Shown: positions 8,113 to 17,278, numbered from the stretch's first letter. The stretch: DNA of 45,502 nt from Candidatus Zixiibacteriota bacterium (GCA_018820315.1 JAHJOQ010000164.1:1-45502); one strand, 5' to 3'. The notes: generated from the letters alone by a model not told the origin. A program made the numbers and translations.

Positions 8113-9162
8113 ATGCGCCAATATCCTCCAAGACGTCCCCGCTTTTCTAATCGTATCTCGATTGTAGTTCCGGCATACAACGAAGCCGAGAATATCAAGC
8201 CGCTCATCGAGAAGTTTGCGGAAATGATGCGAAATACGAGACTTCCGGCTGAGGTCATTATTGTCGATGACGGCTCCGACGATCAGACTCTGCAGTACGC
8301 GCAGCAGGAAGCGCATCGACACCGGTTTCTTCGGGTACTCTCTCACAAGCGAAACCAGGGGCTGACGGCGGCGCTCGAAACAGGCTTTAATGCCGCGAGG
8401 GGTAGTATACTCGCCTTCTGGCCCGCTGATCTGCAATATATGCCCGAAGATATCCCCAGGATGGTAGCGAAGATAGATGATGGATACGACGTAGTATGCG
8501 GCTGGAAAAAAGGCCGATACGGCATGAAACGCTTCGTCTCTTTCTTCTACAATCTGCTTTCCAGAGTGCTGTTTAGAGTCGGCGTGCACGATCTCAACTC
8601 GGTGAAGGCATTTCGGAGGGAAGTGTATCAGGAGATGCCGAATCTGCGCGAGGGATGGCACAGGTATCTTGTCGTAATGGCGGCTGATCGAGGATTCAAG
8701 GTGGGCGAAGTCAGGGTGCAACTCTATCCACGTCTCCACGGCAAAACAAAATTCGGGATGTTGAGGATACCGATCGGTCTTACTGATCTCTTTTCTGTGA
8801 AGTATCGAATATCGTTCATGCGAAAACCGATGCTCTTCTTCGGATCGCTCGGGATTCTGTTGATTGTGGCGGCATTCGCGGTCGGCGTAGTCGCCATCTA
8901 TTTCAGGGTGATTCTCAGTGAGGGGTACCGTCCGCTTCTCTATCTTGTGATGCTGCTTGCAATGTCGGGACTTGCGTCTGTCGGGCTCGGATTCGTAGCG
9001 GAATCGCTGATCTACGTACAGGATGAGATCGCCGAATTAAAAAAGCAGACTGGAAAGATCGATAGTCTTGCGGAGTCTATTTCGAGACTGAGGAAGCAGA
9101 TGCAGGCCACTGACAAGGGCAGGAAGAGAGCGCAAGAGAGCAGTGACAGGCCTCAGAACTGA
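8113..9162 (+). CDS. Glycosyltransferase family 2, polyprenyl-phosphate sugar transferase-like, membrane anchored
   Basis: GT-A fold glycosyltransferase of 349 residues, closest in pattern to dolichyl/polyprenyl-phosphate mannose or glucose synthases. Seen are IVVPAYNEAENIKPLIEKF, the nucleotide-sugar VIIVDDGSDDQT motif, FWPADLQYMPEDIPRM (the DxxxQ segment) and DLNSVKAFRREVY. After residue ~235 come two transmembrane helices (LFFGSLGILLIVAAFAVGVV and LLYLVMLLAMSGLASVGLGF), then a charged coiled coil. It probably loads a sugar onto a lipid carrier at the inner membrane. It overlaps the next glycosyltransferase gene by 20 bases, so the two act or are at least made together. The 221-base spacer upstream shows no clear gene. 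Confidence 0.86.
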   Translation: MRQYPPRRPRFSNRISIVVPAYNEAENIKPLIEKFAEMMRNTRLPAEVIIVDDGSDDQTLQYAQQEAHRHRFLRVLSHKRNQGLTAALETGFNAARGSILAFWPADLQYMPEDIPRMVAKIDDGYDVVCGWKKGRYGMKRFVSFFYNLLSRVLFRVGVHDLNSVKAFRREVYQEMPNLREGWHRYLVVMAADRGFKVGEVRVQLYPRLHGKTKFGMLRIPIGLTDLFSVKYRISFMRKPMLFFGSLGILLIVAAFAVGVVAIYFRVILSEGYRPLLYLVMLLAMSGLASVGLGFVAESLIYVQDEIAELKKQTGKIDSLAESISRLRKQMQATDKGRKRAQESSDRPQN

Positions 9163-10336
9163 GCGGAAATCGGTCCTCGTCCTCACTCACAATTTCCCCA
9201 GATTTTCCGGCGATGTCTCAGGAGTCTTTCTGCGACACTTACTTCTGTCACTAACGGATTCATTCGATTTCACCGTTGTAGCGCCCCACGACAAAGGTCT
9301 GCCGGACATCGAGGAGATGGACGGTATCACAGTTCGCCGATTTCGCTACGCATCCGATGATCGGGAGAATATTGCATACAGAGGTGAGATGCATACCCGC
9401 GTCAAGTCGAATCCTATTGGAGTGCTGAGATTCTTGCGTTCTTATAGCAAGGCGGCAAGGGGCGATGTCGCAGGCAGTCCTTTTGATGCGATTTGGGCGC
9501 ATTGGTGGATTCCCGGAGGATGGGCGGGCCTGAAGAGTAAGGGCGTTCTGGATGTTCCGCTTGTGGTTACATGCCACGGCACGGATATATTTCTGCTCAA
9601 CAAATTCTCATGGTTGAAACCATTAGCAAAAAAGATATTCAGTGCCGCTGATCGAATTACTGTCGTATCGAACTTCCTGAAGAATCAGTTAGTTGGCATT
9701 ATGGAGAGTAGTGTCGATGGTGTAGAACAGAAGATCAGTGTTGCTCCGATGCCCGTCGACGATGAGGTGTTTTTCTTTGATCCTGAACTACAGGCTGTGC
9801 ATGGGAGTATTTTGTCTGCATCGCGTCTGACTGCTCAAAAGCACCTCGATAAGCTCATTCGTGCCGGCGCAAGACTCAGAGACGACGGAATCGAATTTGA
9901 CATGGCTGTTTACGGTGACGGCCCGGAACGCCAGAAGCTCCTTCAGTTGATCCAAGACCTGGACCTCTCAGATCATGTCCGCATACATAATCCAGTTCCT
10001 CAGGCTGAACTTGCAGGCATCTACCGAAAGTCAGAGATTGCTGCTCTTGTGTCTGAACATGAAGGATTCGGACTCATGTTGCAGGAGGCGATGCTCTGTG
10101 GCTGCGCGGGTGTCGGTGCTGATTCAGGCGGCATTACGGATATGATAGCCGAAGACGGTCGCGACGGCATTCTGGTACAGCCGCGCGATGCGGACGCGCT
10201 ATACTCCGCGCTCAAGAGCCTGCTGACCGATCGAGAAAGGCTCTCAAAGCTTCGCGAATCCGGCAGGAGATCGGCTGAGAAGAGATTTTCTGGAGCTGAG
10301 TTGACAGAGATTTTCAGGACTATATTGAATGCTTGA
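9143..10336 (+). CDS. Glycosyltransferase family 4 protein
   Basis: GT-B fold glycosyltransferase of 397 residues. The N-terminal domain starts VLVLTHNFPRFSGDVSGVFL, and the C-terminal donor-binding domain has ILSASRLTAQKHLDKLIRA, the acidic EHEGFGLMLQEAMLCGC motif of retaining GT4 enzymes, and GADSGGITDMI. It probably adds a sugar to a lipid-linked or surface glycan. The GTG start at 9143 lies inside the end of the preceding GT2 gene. The acceptor and donor cannot be read from the sequence. The HEAT-like gene follows 47 bases later. Confidence 0.87.
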   Translation: MTGLRTERKSVLVLTHNFPRFSGDVSGVFLRHLLLSLTDSFDFTVVAPHDKGLPDIEEMDGITVRRFRYASDDRENIAYRGEMHTRVKSNPIGVLRFLRSYSKAARGDVAGSPFDAIWAHWWIPGGWAGLKSKGVLDVPLVVTCHGTDIFLLNKFSWLKPLAKKIFSAADRITVVSNFLKNQLVGIMESSVDGVEQKISVAPMPVDDEVFFFDPELQAVHGSILSASRLTAQKHLDKLIRAGARLRDDGIEFDMAVYGDGPERQKLLQLIQDLDLSDHVRIHNPVPQAELAGIYRKSEIAALVSEHEGFGLMLQEAMLCGCAGVGADSGGITDMIAEDGRDGILVQPRDADALYSALKSLLTDRERLSKLRESGRRSAEKRFSGAELTEIFRTILNA

Positions 10337-10383
10337 GGATAGAGAGCTTGTTAAACTTGATCTATCACCATGCAAGGTAAACA

Positions 10384-11064
10384 TTGACTGACCCGGAATT
10401 CACGCAGATTGATTCGCGCTTGCGCCGAGATAGGGCAGAAGCCCGCGAGATGCTCGAATCAGATGACGTCGAAAGTTTGACCGCTTGGGCCGAAAGGGAC
10501 CCGAAGTTGCTGCGTGTACTCGTCTCACTGCTGTACGACAGAGATGAACTTGTCTGTTTCAGAGCTGCGGACGCGCTTGGCCGGGCATCTGCGATTGTGG
10601 CAAGGCGCAAGCTTTCACGAATCCGAAATCTCCTCAGGCGACTTTTTTGGACGATGAACGACGAATCTGGAAGTATCTGTTGGTATGCGCCGGAAGCGAT
10701 AGGTGAGATTCTCGCGAATGTTCCGGTTCTGATCAGCGAATATTCCAAGATGCTCTTCTCATTTCTGAAGGAAGAACCTTTCGAGAAAGGTGTTCATCGG
10801 GCTTTACACCGGATAGCTGGCCTGCATCCCGGCAGTTTTGCTTTGCCTGTCAGCGCTCTCTCGAAATCACTTGATGATCCCGATCCGTCGATACGAGGCC
10901 ATGCCATCTTGACGATAGCGTCAATGGGATATGAGATACCGTCCGACGGATTGGATCGGTTGCGACGGGACGATTCACCGTTCAGACATTTCAATTCGGA
11001 GAAGAGAGAATTCGAGACCAGGATTATCAGTGAAGTTGTCCGGGAAATTGCCAAAAGTCCTTGA
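10384..11064 (+). CDS. HEAT-repeat protein resembling the DVU0298 family of sulfate reducers
   Basis: 226-residue soluble alpha-helical protein. Helical pairs run throughout: LLRVLVSLLYDRDELVCFRA, the LRRLFWTMNDESGSICWYAP block, then VHRALHRIAGLHPGS and DDPDPSIRGHAILTIASMG. The block with W-x-MNDESG-x-x-CW-x-APEAIGEIL is what I recall as the hallmark of the DVU0298 family, a HEAT-like protein found in sulfate-reducing bacteria; this is from memory and unchecked. Its molecular role is not known. The apparent start is TTG at 10384. Its presence fits the sat-apr-qmoC genes found 2 kb away. Confidence 0.68.
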   Translation: MTDPEFTQIDSRLRRDRAEAREMLESDDVESLTAWAERDPKLLRVLVSLLYDRDELVCFRAADALGRASAIVARRKLSRIRNLLRRLFWTMNDESGSICWYAPEAIGEILANVPVLISEYSKMLFSFLKEEPFEKGVHRALHRIAGLHPGSFALPVSALSKSLDDPDPSIRGHAILTIASMGYEIPSDGLDRLRRDDSPFRHFNSEKREFETRIISEVVREIAKSP

Positions 11065-11129
11065 AAAATAGTCCGATAGAGATGATGTCACGTGTTTGGC
11101 ACCAATGATAGAGAATATGGATTAGAAAC

Positions 11130-11159
11130 TTGACTGGGCATCTTGAATTTTCATATATT
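11130..11159 (+). promoter_or_regulatory. Sigma-70-like promoter upstream of the PEGA lipoprotein
   Basis: TTGACT at 11130-11135 and TATATT at 11154-11159 are separated by 18 bases and lie about 60 bases upstream of the lipoprotein start. Matched by eye only. Confidence 0.5.
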
Positions 11160-11219
11160 CGTCCAGTCGACAAGTACAGAATACCAGTGAAGATAAAGTA
11201 TTAACTATATAAGGAGGGA

Positions 11220-12176
11220 ATGATGACAACTGTCCGCAAATCTATTCTGCCGCTTGCATGGATTGCCGTGCTGTTAATGGTGATCTACGCCGGCTGCTCA
11301 GATGACAATGGCGGAACCAGTCCGCCGCCTGTGACGACCGGCACTCTGACGATCTCGTCAACGCCGAGTGGCGCCGCAATCACTCTTGATGGAACTGCCA
11401 AAACCGATACGACCCCGGCAACATTTACAAACATCGATGCCGATAGCCATACGATTACGTTGTCCAAGGCCGAATATGACGACTGGGACAGTACAGTGAA
11501 TGTGCCGGCGGGTGGTACAGCCACTGCCACTGCCACACTTAAACTCACCATGTATGCGCTAAATTTGTTTGCTGTCGGGAACGGATCTGTGTACAAAGAT
11601 CCTAATGCATCAGAGTATCTGCCTAACACGGAAGTTGAAATTTCCGCGGTTCCTGACCCCGGCTGGGAATTCGACGAATGGACCGGCGGTCACACGGGCA
11701 GCAAGAACCCTGATACGCTTGTCATGACGCAGGATTGGACGACTACTGCGGTGTTCGCGGAGATTCAATCGGTTTGGGATTCGATTCGGATAGAGGGAGC
11801 GACGTCGCTTGAAGGAGGGGGAGCAATGACAAGGCCGATAGTCTTCCTCGATACCTCGGAATCAGAGTACATCGTTGTCTACCGGGGGACCGGATGGCTT
11901 GGTGATCCAGCGACAGGCGACTACATTATTCAGTTTGATCCTGAAGAGTTGGACAGTGTCCAGGCGATAATCACAGCGTGGGATGACATAGACGAAGATA
12001 ACACGCTTGAGGATGGAGAGCCTATCGGTTGGTGGGATATTGACGGCGAAGGTGACTGGGATGATCGTATTTGGCTGCACAGGGGAGATACGATACCCAA
12101 CGCAGATGTGCTGATGTATCTCTCAGCCAAAGCGCCACGCAGGCTGATTAACCCCGAAAGAGTCAAGATCAAATAG
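11220..12176 (+). CDS. Lipoprotein with PEGA domain and InlB-type B-repeat-like domain
   Basis: Secreted lipoprotein of 318 residues. The signal ends in the lipobox-like YAGC (Cys26), followed by a short acidic/proline linker. Residues ~40-105 form a PEGA domain (GTLTISSTPSGAAITLDGTA ... ATFTNIDADSHTITLSKAEY). Residues ~108-170 look like a bacterial B-repeat-like domain (YALNLFAVGNGSVYKDP, GWEFDEWTGGHTG). The remainder is acidic and matches nothing I recognise. The ATG pair at 11220/11223 is preceded by GGAGGG at 11213-11218. It has its own promoter and terminator, so it is probably monocistronic. It likely decorates the outer surface or periplasm; the ligand is unknown. Confidence 0.84.
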   Translation: MMTTVRKSILPLAWIAVLLMVIYAGCSDDNGGTSPPPVTTGTLTISSTPSGAAITLDGTAKTDTTPATFTNIDADSHTITLSKAEYDDWDSTVNVPAGGTATATATLKLTMYALNLFAVGNGSVYKDPNASEYLPNTEVEISAVPDPGWEFDEWTGGHTGSKNPDTLVMTQDWTTTAVFAEIQSVWDSIRIEGATSLEGGGAMTRPIVFLDTSESEYIVVYRGTGWLGDPATGDYIIQFDPEELDSVQAIITAWDDIDEDNTLEDGEPIGWWDIDGEGDWDDRIWLHRGDTIPNADVLMYLSAKAPRRLINPERVKIK

Positions 12177-12210
12177 CTTGCCGACAACGGCGTAGATTGA
12201 ATATTAATAG

Positions 12211-12240
12211 GCGGCGCGATGTTCTCGCGCCGCTTGTTCT
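12211..12240 (+). terminator. Rho-independent terminator after the lipoprotein gene
   Basis: A perfect 9-bp GC-rich stem, GCGGCGCGA (12211-12219) with TCGCGCCGC (12225-12233), a 5-nt loop, then TTGTTCT. It follows the lipoprotein stop by about 35 bases. Confidence 0.75.
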
Positions 12241-12271
12241 ATTCGTGCTATACTCGAGTCTGTATATGAAT

Positions 12272-12293
12272 AACGGCCGGAAGTCCGGCCGTT
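12272..12293 (-). terminator. Hairpin terminator shared by the convergent YkgJ gene
   Basis: AACGGCCGG (12272-12280) pairs with CCGGCCGTT (12285-12293) around a 4-nt loop. It lies 29 bases beyond the stop of the minus-strand YkgJ gene and reads into ATTCATAT on that strand. The T-run is weak, so the direction is inferred. Confidence 0.55.
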
Positions 12294-12321
12294 GAGATGT
12301 CGATATGTCAGTCGACTGAGT

Positions 12322-13158
12322 CTATTCTGTTTTCTTCTGGCTCATCTTGGCTTCAAGTTCGCTCTGCTTGGCGTGCAGGACATCCTGCTTGACGGTCATA
12401 GTCTTCTCGCCGAATAGCGAAAACCTGAGCCAGTTGAATCCGAACTTCAGCAGCTCGACATCGTCTTTCTCGATTTTCTGCCGCGTCTCATCATCGACTT
12501 CAAACTTATCTAAGAACGTACTCTTGAATATGAAATTGTGGAACTTGTCGATGTCATATGCCACCATGAAGAACATTTCGATCTTCTCGGGAGTCATGCC
12601 GCCATCTTTCTGCAGTCCCTCATGCAAAGCGATATCTTTGAACAGATCTCCGAGTTCGTTGTACTCGGCGATACCCTGATCCTTGATCCAGTCCGAGACA
12701 GTCTGTTTCCTCTTCTCCTGAAATCCCTTGCAGACACCTTCCTGTAATAGGAAGTAGAACTCTTTGTCGAGTTCATCGCTACCGTCTTTCGGGGAGGCGA
12801 GCCCAAGAGGATACATGCGGCACGACCATGGTCGATCTTCATAAACGGTGCAGCCTTGTTCTGATACAAAGGGGCAGGATTTCTTCTCGTTGTCCTGCAT
12901 CTTCAGCATGACTACGGGGTATCGCAGATTCTCATCAAATGGTGAGATAGTATGCTTAGCAATGAGTTCACCGGAAGCGATGCCGAGGCGATTCTTCAGC
13001 CTGATGATATCGTATGGCGTCAGAAAGATGTTAACGTCCCCGCAGCAGTCATTGAAGCAGGAAACACCTTTGTGGCAGCGGAAAGTGAACGAACTGTCTT
13101 GGGCCAGTCGAGGATACTCATCCAGGATAGCCTTCTTGAGATTTTCTATTTCTTTCAT
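12322..13158 (-). CDS. YkgJ-family cysteine-cluster protein
   Basis: 278-residue cytoplasmic protein with the YkgJ (UPF0153) metal-binding motif: Cys28, Cys34, Cys38, Cys39 (FRCHKGVSCFNDCC), then CPFVSEQGCTVYEDRPWSCRMYPLG. These proteins bind zinc or an iron-sulfur cluster and are often called Fe-S oxidoreductases, but most have no proven reaction. The region after about 150 is helical and rich in acidic/aromatic residues. The ATG is 15 bases after the stop of the upstream zinc-ribbon gene, so they form a two-gene unit downstream of aprA. A maturation or repair role for sulfate-reduction enzymes is speculation. Confidence 0.82.
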   Translation of the reverse strand: MKEIENLKKAILDEYPRLAQDSSFTFRCHKGVSCFNDCCGDVNIFLTPYDIIRLKNRLGIASGELIAKHTISPFDENLRYPVVMLKMQDNEKKSCPFVSEQGCTVYEDRPWSCRMYPLGLASPKDGSDELDKEFYFLLQEGVCKGFQEKRKQTVSDWIKDQGIAEYNELGDLFKDIALHEGLQKDGGMTPEKIEMFFMVAYDIDKFHNFIFKSTFLDKFEVDDETRQKIEKDDVELLKFGFNWLRFSLFGEKTMTVKQDVLHAKQSELEAKMSQKKTE

Positions 13159-13173
13159 TCGACCACCTGTATG

Positions 13174-13437
13174 TTATTCGACAATGCAGTTCCTGAGCGC
13201 CTCGGAAGACCAGACAGGTATTGGACCCAATTCTCCGGTCTGTGGATTATATTTGTGGCGATACGATACATTCTGCTCGTAATGACCTTTCATCCACTCC
13301 CATCCTTTGACGTAATAGGGACAGTCGTCGTTGAAACAGACGTATTGTATGTCCGATCCCCAGCTTGTTTCGGCGGGAGCGGCCCATTTGAGCATCTTCA
13401 CTCCGCAATGCGGGCATGTTGTTTTGTCATCTTCCAT
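13174..13437 (-). CDS. Small zinc-ribbon protein (ogr/Delta-like type)
   Basis: 87-residue protein with CPHCG (Cys8, Cys11) and CFNDDC (Cys34, Cys39) forming one four-Cys zinc site, and a tail of conserved look with Trp/Tyr (YYVKGWEWMKGHY, PIPVWSSEAL). It resembles the ogr/Delta-like zinc-finger proteins that I recall as common in sulfate reducers; function is not established. The ATG at 13437 gives MEDDKTT; a GTG at 13455 would add six residues. It is the first gene of a pair with YkgJ and has its own promoter-like element. Confidence 0.72.
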   Translation of the reverse strand: MEDDKTTCPHCGVKMLKWAAPAETSWGSDIQYVCFNDDCPYYVKGWEWMKGHYEQNVSYRHKYNPQTGELGPIPVWSSEALRNCIVE

Positions 13438-13489
13438 GTTATCTCTTAACTTCACTCCAATCCAAATGTTCCAGTCCCAATAACGCTTC

Positions 13490-13519
13490 TCTATATCGCC
13501 TAAATTGACGAATTGTCAA
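13490..13519 (-). promoter_or_regulatory. Sigma-70-like promoter for the zinc-ribbon/YkgJ pair
   Basis: On the minus strand TTGACA (13519-13514), an 18-base spacer and TATAGA (13495-13490) precede the zinc-ribbon gene. It lies after the aprA terminator, which supports separate transcription. Confidence 0.5.
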
Positions 13520-13544
13520 GCCGAAACTGCCTTCCACAAAATGA

Positions 13545-13574
13545 GAGTCCTCCAGGAATGAACCTGGAGGACTC
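13545..13574 (-). terminator. Terminator of the sat-aprBA operon
   Basis: A perfect 12-bp stem, 13545-13556 with 13563-13574 (GAGTCCTCCAGG and its complement), with a 6-nt loop, 32 bases beyond the aprA stop. On the minus strand it is followed by TCATTTTGTGG. Confidence 0.75.
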
Positions 13575-13606
13575 AATCAATTAACGAACACTATCTCCAG
13601 AGGAGA

Positions 13607-15484
13607 TTAGTATATGTGGTGGATGTCCCGCTTGTTCATCTCCCACTTGTTTGTAGTCGGATGCCAGGTGCAATTCGCAAACACTTCCCAGTCTTTCTTC
13701 ATTTCCGGACAGTCTGACCGGAAGTAATATCCCGGCCAACGTGTCTCTTCACGGAACAGGATAGTGCGAATGTGCGCTTCGGCCTGCCACATGCGGTGGA
13801 CATTCTCCCAGCAGCGCATCAGTTCGTGGTATCCCTCGGCACCCAACTTCTCCGCATCTTCCCGCAGGAAGTCGAGCAGTTCGAGACCTTTCTCGAGGTT
13901 CTCTTTGCTAGTCTTGAAGTGGACGCTTACACCACCTGCATATTCGTCCATAATCTTCTGCAGACGGAACATGAACGATTTCGGCTTGATGTAGTTCGGG
14001 TTGACATCAGGGTCTGAGGTGTAGTTCTTGAATTCCTCGAACCTGTCGAGCGGGGCAAGGATCTTCTTCTTGAGTTCTTCGACCATCGCTGCATCGACTT
14101 TTGGCGCTGCTGCGTTGTCTTTTGCGTAGGCAACCGCGGCCTTGCCTGCGATTCTGCCTTCAGTGCAGGAGCCGGAAGAGAACTTGTGGCTTGATGCGCC
14201 AGAGGCGTCACCGGCTGCGAACATACCCTTTACGGTGGTCATGTTCGTGTAACCCCAGAAGTATTCCTTCGGAGCAATATCTTCGGGACCTGAGACCCAG
14301 GCACCGGAGGCGCCGGAGTGCGACCCGATGAAGTATGGCTCACAGGCTGCGATTTCAGACGGTCTCTCTTCAGGAGCAATATTGCTCGCTGCCCAGAGAA
14401 TCGCCTGTGAGATCGTCATATCCAGGAAGTCTTCCCAGGCTTCCGATTCGAGCTCTTTCAGTTTTTTCTTGCGCTCTTTTTCATCGGGAACCGCTTTGGA
14501 CAGATTCTCAATTGCTTCCTCTGTTCTCATATAGATCGGGCCTTTGCCGTCCATAACGTCCAGCATCATGAGCCAGTTGCGCAGGTTGGCCGGAACCGGC
14601 TTGACCGCACCGTATGGCTGCCATTTTGCCAGCTCGTCCTTGCGCTCGATCATGTAGTTGCCGCCGGTCGCATTTGTTGCACGCGACTTGAAAAGCAGGA
14701 ACCACGCACCGACCGGACCATAGGCGTCCTTGAAACGTACAGGGATGAACCTGACTTCCTGACAGGTCATTTCTGCACCGGCGCGGAGGGTGAAGTATGC
14801 GCTTGCACCGGAGTTGAACGGCGGATACCAGGAGCGGCCGAGGCCTTCGCCGACCGAACGCGGCTTGAAGACGTGGACGGCGCCACCCATTGCGACCATC
14901 GTAGCTTTAGCTTTGAAGACGTAGAACTTGTTTTCACGGACCGAGAATCCAACAGCGCCAACGCACTTGTCGCCGTCCATCAACGGCTCGGTTGCGAAGA
15001 CTCTTTCGTAGATGTTTTCGGTGCCGAGAGCGTTCTTGGCTGCTTCAGCAACGATGACCTTGTAGGATTCACCGTTGATCATGAGCTGCCAGCGTCCTTC
15101 GTGAACATAGTTGCCGTCGGCGTCTGTCCAGATCGGCAAACCCCACTTCTCGAACAGATGAACTGTCGAGTCGACGTGGCGCGCAATGCTCGCCACGAGA
15201 TCTTCGCGGGTGATACCCATAAGATCGTTTCTAACATAATCGACGTAATCTTTGATGGTGTTCTGACCATCTTTGACACCGACATACTGGTTGATCGCGG
15301 AGAGTCCCATGGCGACCGCGCCTGACCTGTCCATTGCCGCTTTGTCAACCAGCGTGACTTTAAGACCGTTCTTCTTTGCCCAGTAGGCGGCCTCTGTGGC
15401 GGCACCACAAGCTGCCATACCACCACCGAGAATCAGAACGTCAGTATTGATTTCTACTGTTTCCCATTTATCCCAGACTGCCAT
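13607..15484 (-). CDS. aprA: Adenylylsulfate reductase subunit alpha
   Basis: FAD-containing subunit of dissimilatory APS reductase, which reduces adenosine-5'-phosphosulfate to sulfite and AMP (or the reverse). 625 residues, a typical length for a reductive AprA. The Rossmann motif VLILGGGMAACGAATEAA is at the N-terminus, followed by MDRSGAVAMGLSAINQYVG and, mid-protein, GDASGASSHKFSSGSCTEGR. The ATG follows a GAAAGGAA site. It is the last gene of sat-aprB-aprA, 18 bases from aprB, and is followed by a strong terminator. Electrons are expected to come from the Qmo complex, of which only qmoC is in the window. Confidence 0.98.
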   Translation of the reverse strand: MAVWDKWETVEINTDVLILGGGMAACGAATEAAYWAKKNGLKVTLVDKAAMDRSGAVAMGLSAINQYVGVKDGQNTIKDYVDYVRNDLMGITREDLVASIARHVDSTVHLFEKWGLPIWTDADGNYVHEGRWQLMINGESYKVIVAEAAKNALGTENIYERVFATEPLMDGDKCVGAVGFSVRENKFYVFKAKATMVAMGGAVHVFKPRSVGEGLGRSWYPPFNSGASAYFTLRAGAEMTCQEVRFIPVRFKDAYGPVGAWFLLFKSRATNATGGNYMIERKDELAKWQPYGAVKPVPANLRNWLMMLDVMDGKGPIYMRTEEAIENLSKAVPDEKERKKKLKELESEAWEDFLDMTISQAILWAASNIAPEERPSEIAACEPYFIGSHSGASGAWVSGPEDIAPKEYFWGYTNMTTVKGMFAAGDASGASSHKFSSGSCTEGRIAGKAAVAYAKDNAAAPKVDAAMVEELKKKILAPLDRFEEFKNYTSDPDVNPNYIKPKSFMFRLQKIMDEYAGGVSVHFKTSKENLEKGLELLDFLREDAEKLGAEGYHELMRCWENVHRMWQAEAHIRTILFREETRWPGYYFRSDCPEMKKDWEVFANCTWHPTTNKWEMNKRDIHHIY

Positions 15485-15502
15485 CTTATAACCATTCCTT
15501 TC

Positions 15503-15943
15503 TTACTTGACGCTTGGAATCTGTGCCATACCTGATGACTCAGGCTCTGTACATAGCAAATCGCTCTTCAGGTCGTCAGTAGCGGTGGCGAATCCGCCTT
15601 CCGGTTGCGCTTGACCTTCCTCAGTGGTGCGGATCGGGAATTTGAATCTCTTCAGCATACCGTTCCTGAACTTGACAGTCCACATGATGGAGTCTGTGGA
15701 ACGCAGCGGGGTGACCGTCGCGCCCATTGGGACAAAATCAGCATAACCGCGAACCTCGACTGCCTGGACCGGGCAGATCTTGACGCAGCTGTAGCATTCC
15801 CAGCACATCTCGGGTGCCTGGTTGTAGGCTTTCATTTTGTCCTTGTCCAGCACCATCAAGTCGTTGGGACAAATGTGCTGACAAGCTGTCTTGTCCAGCG
15901 CCTTGCACCCATCGCACTTGTCGACAATTACGAAGCTAGGCAT
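15503..15943 (-). CDS. aprB: Adenylylsulfate reductase subunit beta
   Basis: Iron-sulfur subunit of APS reductase, carrying two [4Fe-4S] clusters that pass electrons to the FAD of AprA. The 146-residue chain has CDGCKALDKTACQHICP (Cys10, 13, 21, 25) and CWECYSCVKICP (Cys47, 50, 53, 57), then VRGYADFVPMGATVTPLR, typical of AprB. The C-terminal tail, which wraps around AprA in known structures, is present. An AAGGAGG site precedes the ATG. It lies between sat and aprA with spacers of 37 and 18 bases, so the three genes form one operon. Confidence 0.97.
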   Translation of the reverse strand: MPSFVIVDKCDGCKALDKTACQHICPNDLMVLDKDKMKAYNQAPEMCWECYSCVKICPVQAVEVRGYADFVPMGATVTPLRSTDSIMWTVKFRNGMLKRFKFPIRTTEEGQAQPEGGFATATDDLKSDLLCTEPESSGMAQIPSVK

Positions 15944-15980
15944 TTAGAAATCCTCCTTGCAACTGACTTAGTTAAGTCTC

Positions 15981-17216
15981 TTATTTCTTGATCTTCTTTT
16001 CTGCTTCACCGGTCGCATGACCGTGCATCTTGACTTCAACCTTATCTTCATCTTTGATACCGGCGTAGTACTCTCTCAGAATGCTTAGAATTTCCGGACG
16101 GCTGAATTCCGCCGGGACTTCGCCCTCTTCCGAAAGTGCCTTACGCAACGCGGTGCCGGAGAGGAAGAGTCTGTCTTCTTTGCCGTGCGGGCAAGTCTTC
16201 ATCGAGACCATTCCACCACATTTGTAGCACCAGAAAGTCCAGTCGATCGGCAGCATCTTGCATTTGAGCGCACCATCCCACAGATCGAAGAATATCTGCT
16301 GAGCGTCGAACGGACCATAGTAATCACCGACGCCGGCATGATCACGGCCGATGATCATGTGTGTGCAGCCGAAATTCTGGCGGAAGAGCGCATGCAAAAG
16401 GCCTTCGCGCGGTCCGGCATAACGCATATCAAGTGGATAACCACCTGTAACAACGCGATCCTTTACGAAGTAATTCTCGACGAGAGTATTTATGCAGTCG
16501 ACGCGAACATCCGCTGGGATGTCGCCTGGTTTCAGTTTGCCCACGAGTTGATGAATATAGATTCCGTCTGAAACCTCGCAGGCTATCTTCGCAAGGTATT
16601 CGTGTGAACGGTGCATCGGATTGCGAAGCTGCAACGCTGCGACGGTCTTCCAGCCCTTTTCCGCAAAAATCGCGCGGCTTTCGGCTGGGCGCTGATAGAC
16701 ATCGGCGAACTCTTTGACAAAATAGCTCTCAGAGAGGACTTTCACCGGACCGGCAATATTCCATGCCTTCTGGGCTTTCACCATCTGGACGCCGGGATGC
16801 TGATCATCAGTTGTTTTGAATACATGCTTGCACTCGAAGTCCTTGTCGATCTGGTACGATTCCGTAACCTTCATCGTACCCATGATCTCCTTGGTTTCAC
16901 CCGAAACAAGGCAGATCTCAGTTCCGGGGGCGAGTTTCTCGTCGTGAGAGAGTGTGATCGGGATCGGCCAGAAGAGCCCACTGCTCATCTTCATATCGGC
17001 GCAAACGCCTTTCCAGTCCTTCTCTCCCATGAATCCCTCTAAGGGAGTGAAGCCTCCGATACCGAGCATAATCAGGTCGCCGGTTTCGCGAGTCGTCATC
17101 TCAAGCTTAGGAAAACCTTCCGCTCTCTTGAGCTCTTTTTTCCTGTCCTCACCGTCAAGCATGAGGATCTTCAGCTTATCACTTCCGTGCGGGGATATCA
17201 GATCTGATTTGGCCAT
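15981..17216 (-). CDS. sat: Sulfate adenylyltransferase (ATP sulfurylase)
   Basis: Activates sulfate with ATP to give APS and pyrophosphate, the first step of dissimilatory sulfate reduction. The 411-residue chain has the family motifs [14 protein letters not shown] and [17 protein letters not shown], and ends in a lysine-rich tail. Zinc-ribbon-like Cys residues ([15 protein letters not shown]) are present as in bacterial homologues. It is the first gene of the sat-aprB-aprA operon. Upstream lie two promoter-like elements that share a TTGTGA(A)n motif, described separately. Confidence 0.97.
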   Translation of the reverse strand: MAKSDLISPHGSDKLKILMLDGEDRKKELKRAEGFPKLEMTTRETGDLIMLGIGGFTPLEGFMGEKDWKGVCADMKMSSGLFWPIPITLSHDEKLAPGTEICLVSGETKEIMGTMKVTESYQIDKDFECKHVFKTTDDQHPGVQMVKAQKAWNIAGPVKVLSESYFVKEFADVYQRPAESRAIFAEKGWKTVAALQLRNPMHRSHEYLAKIACEVSDGIYIHQLVGKLKPGDIPADVRVDCINTLVENYFVKDRVVTGGYPLDMRYAGPREGLLHALFRQNFGCTHMIIGRDHAGVGDYYGPFDAQQIFFDLWDGALKCKMLPIDWTFWCYKCGGMVSMKTCPHGKEDRLFLSGTALRKALSEEGEVPAEFSRPEILSILREYYAGIKDEDKVEVKMHGHATGEAEKKIKK

Positions 17217-17278
17217 GACATGTTCCTTTTACTGTCTTATAACATTAGTATTAATTAGCCATCGTTCTACCGGCGAGA

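Noticed and set aside
8002-8739. 245-residue minus-strand frame overlapping the GT2 gene
   Set aside because: Shadow of the glycosyltransferase; no motif and no ribosome site.
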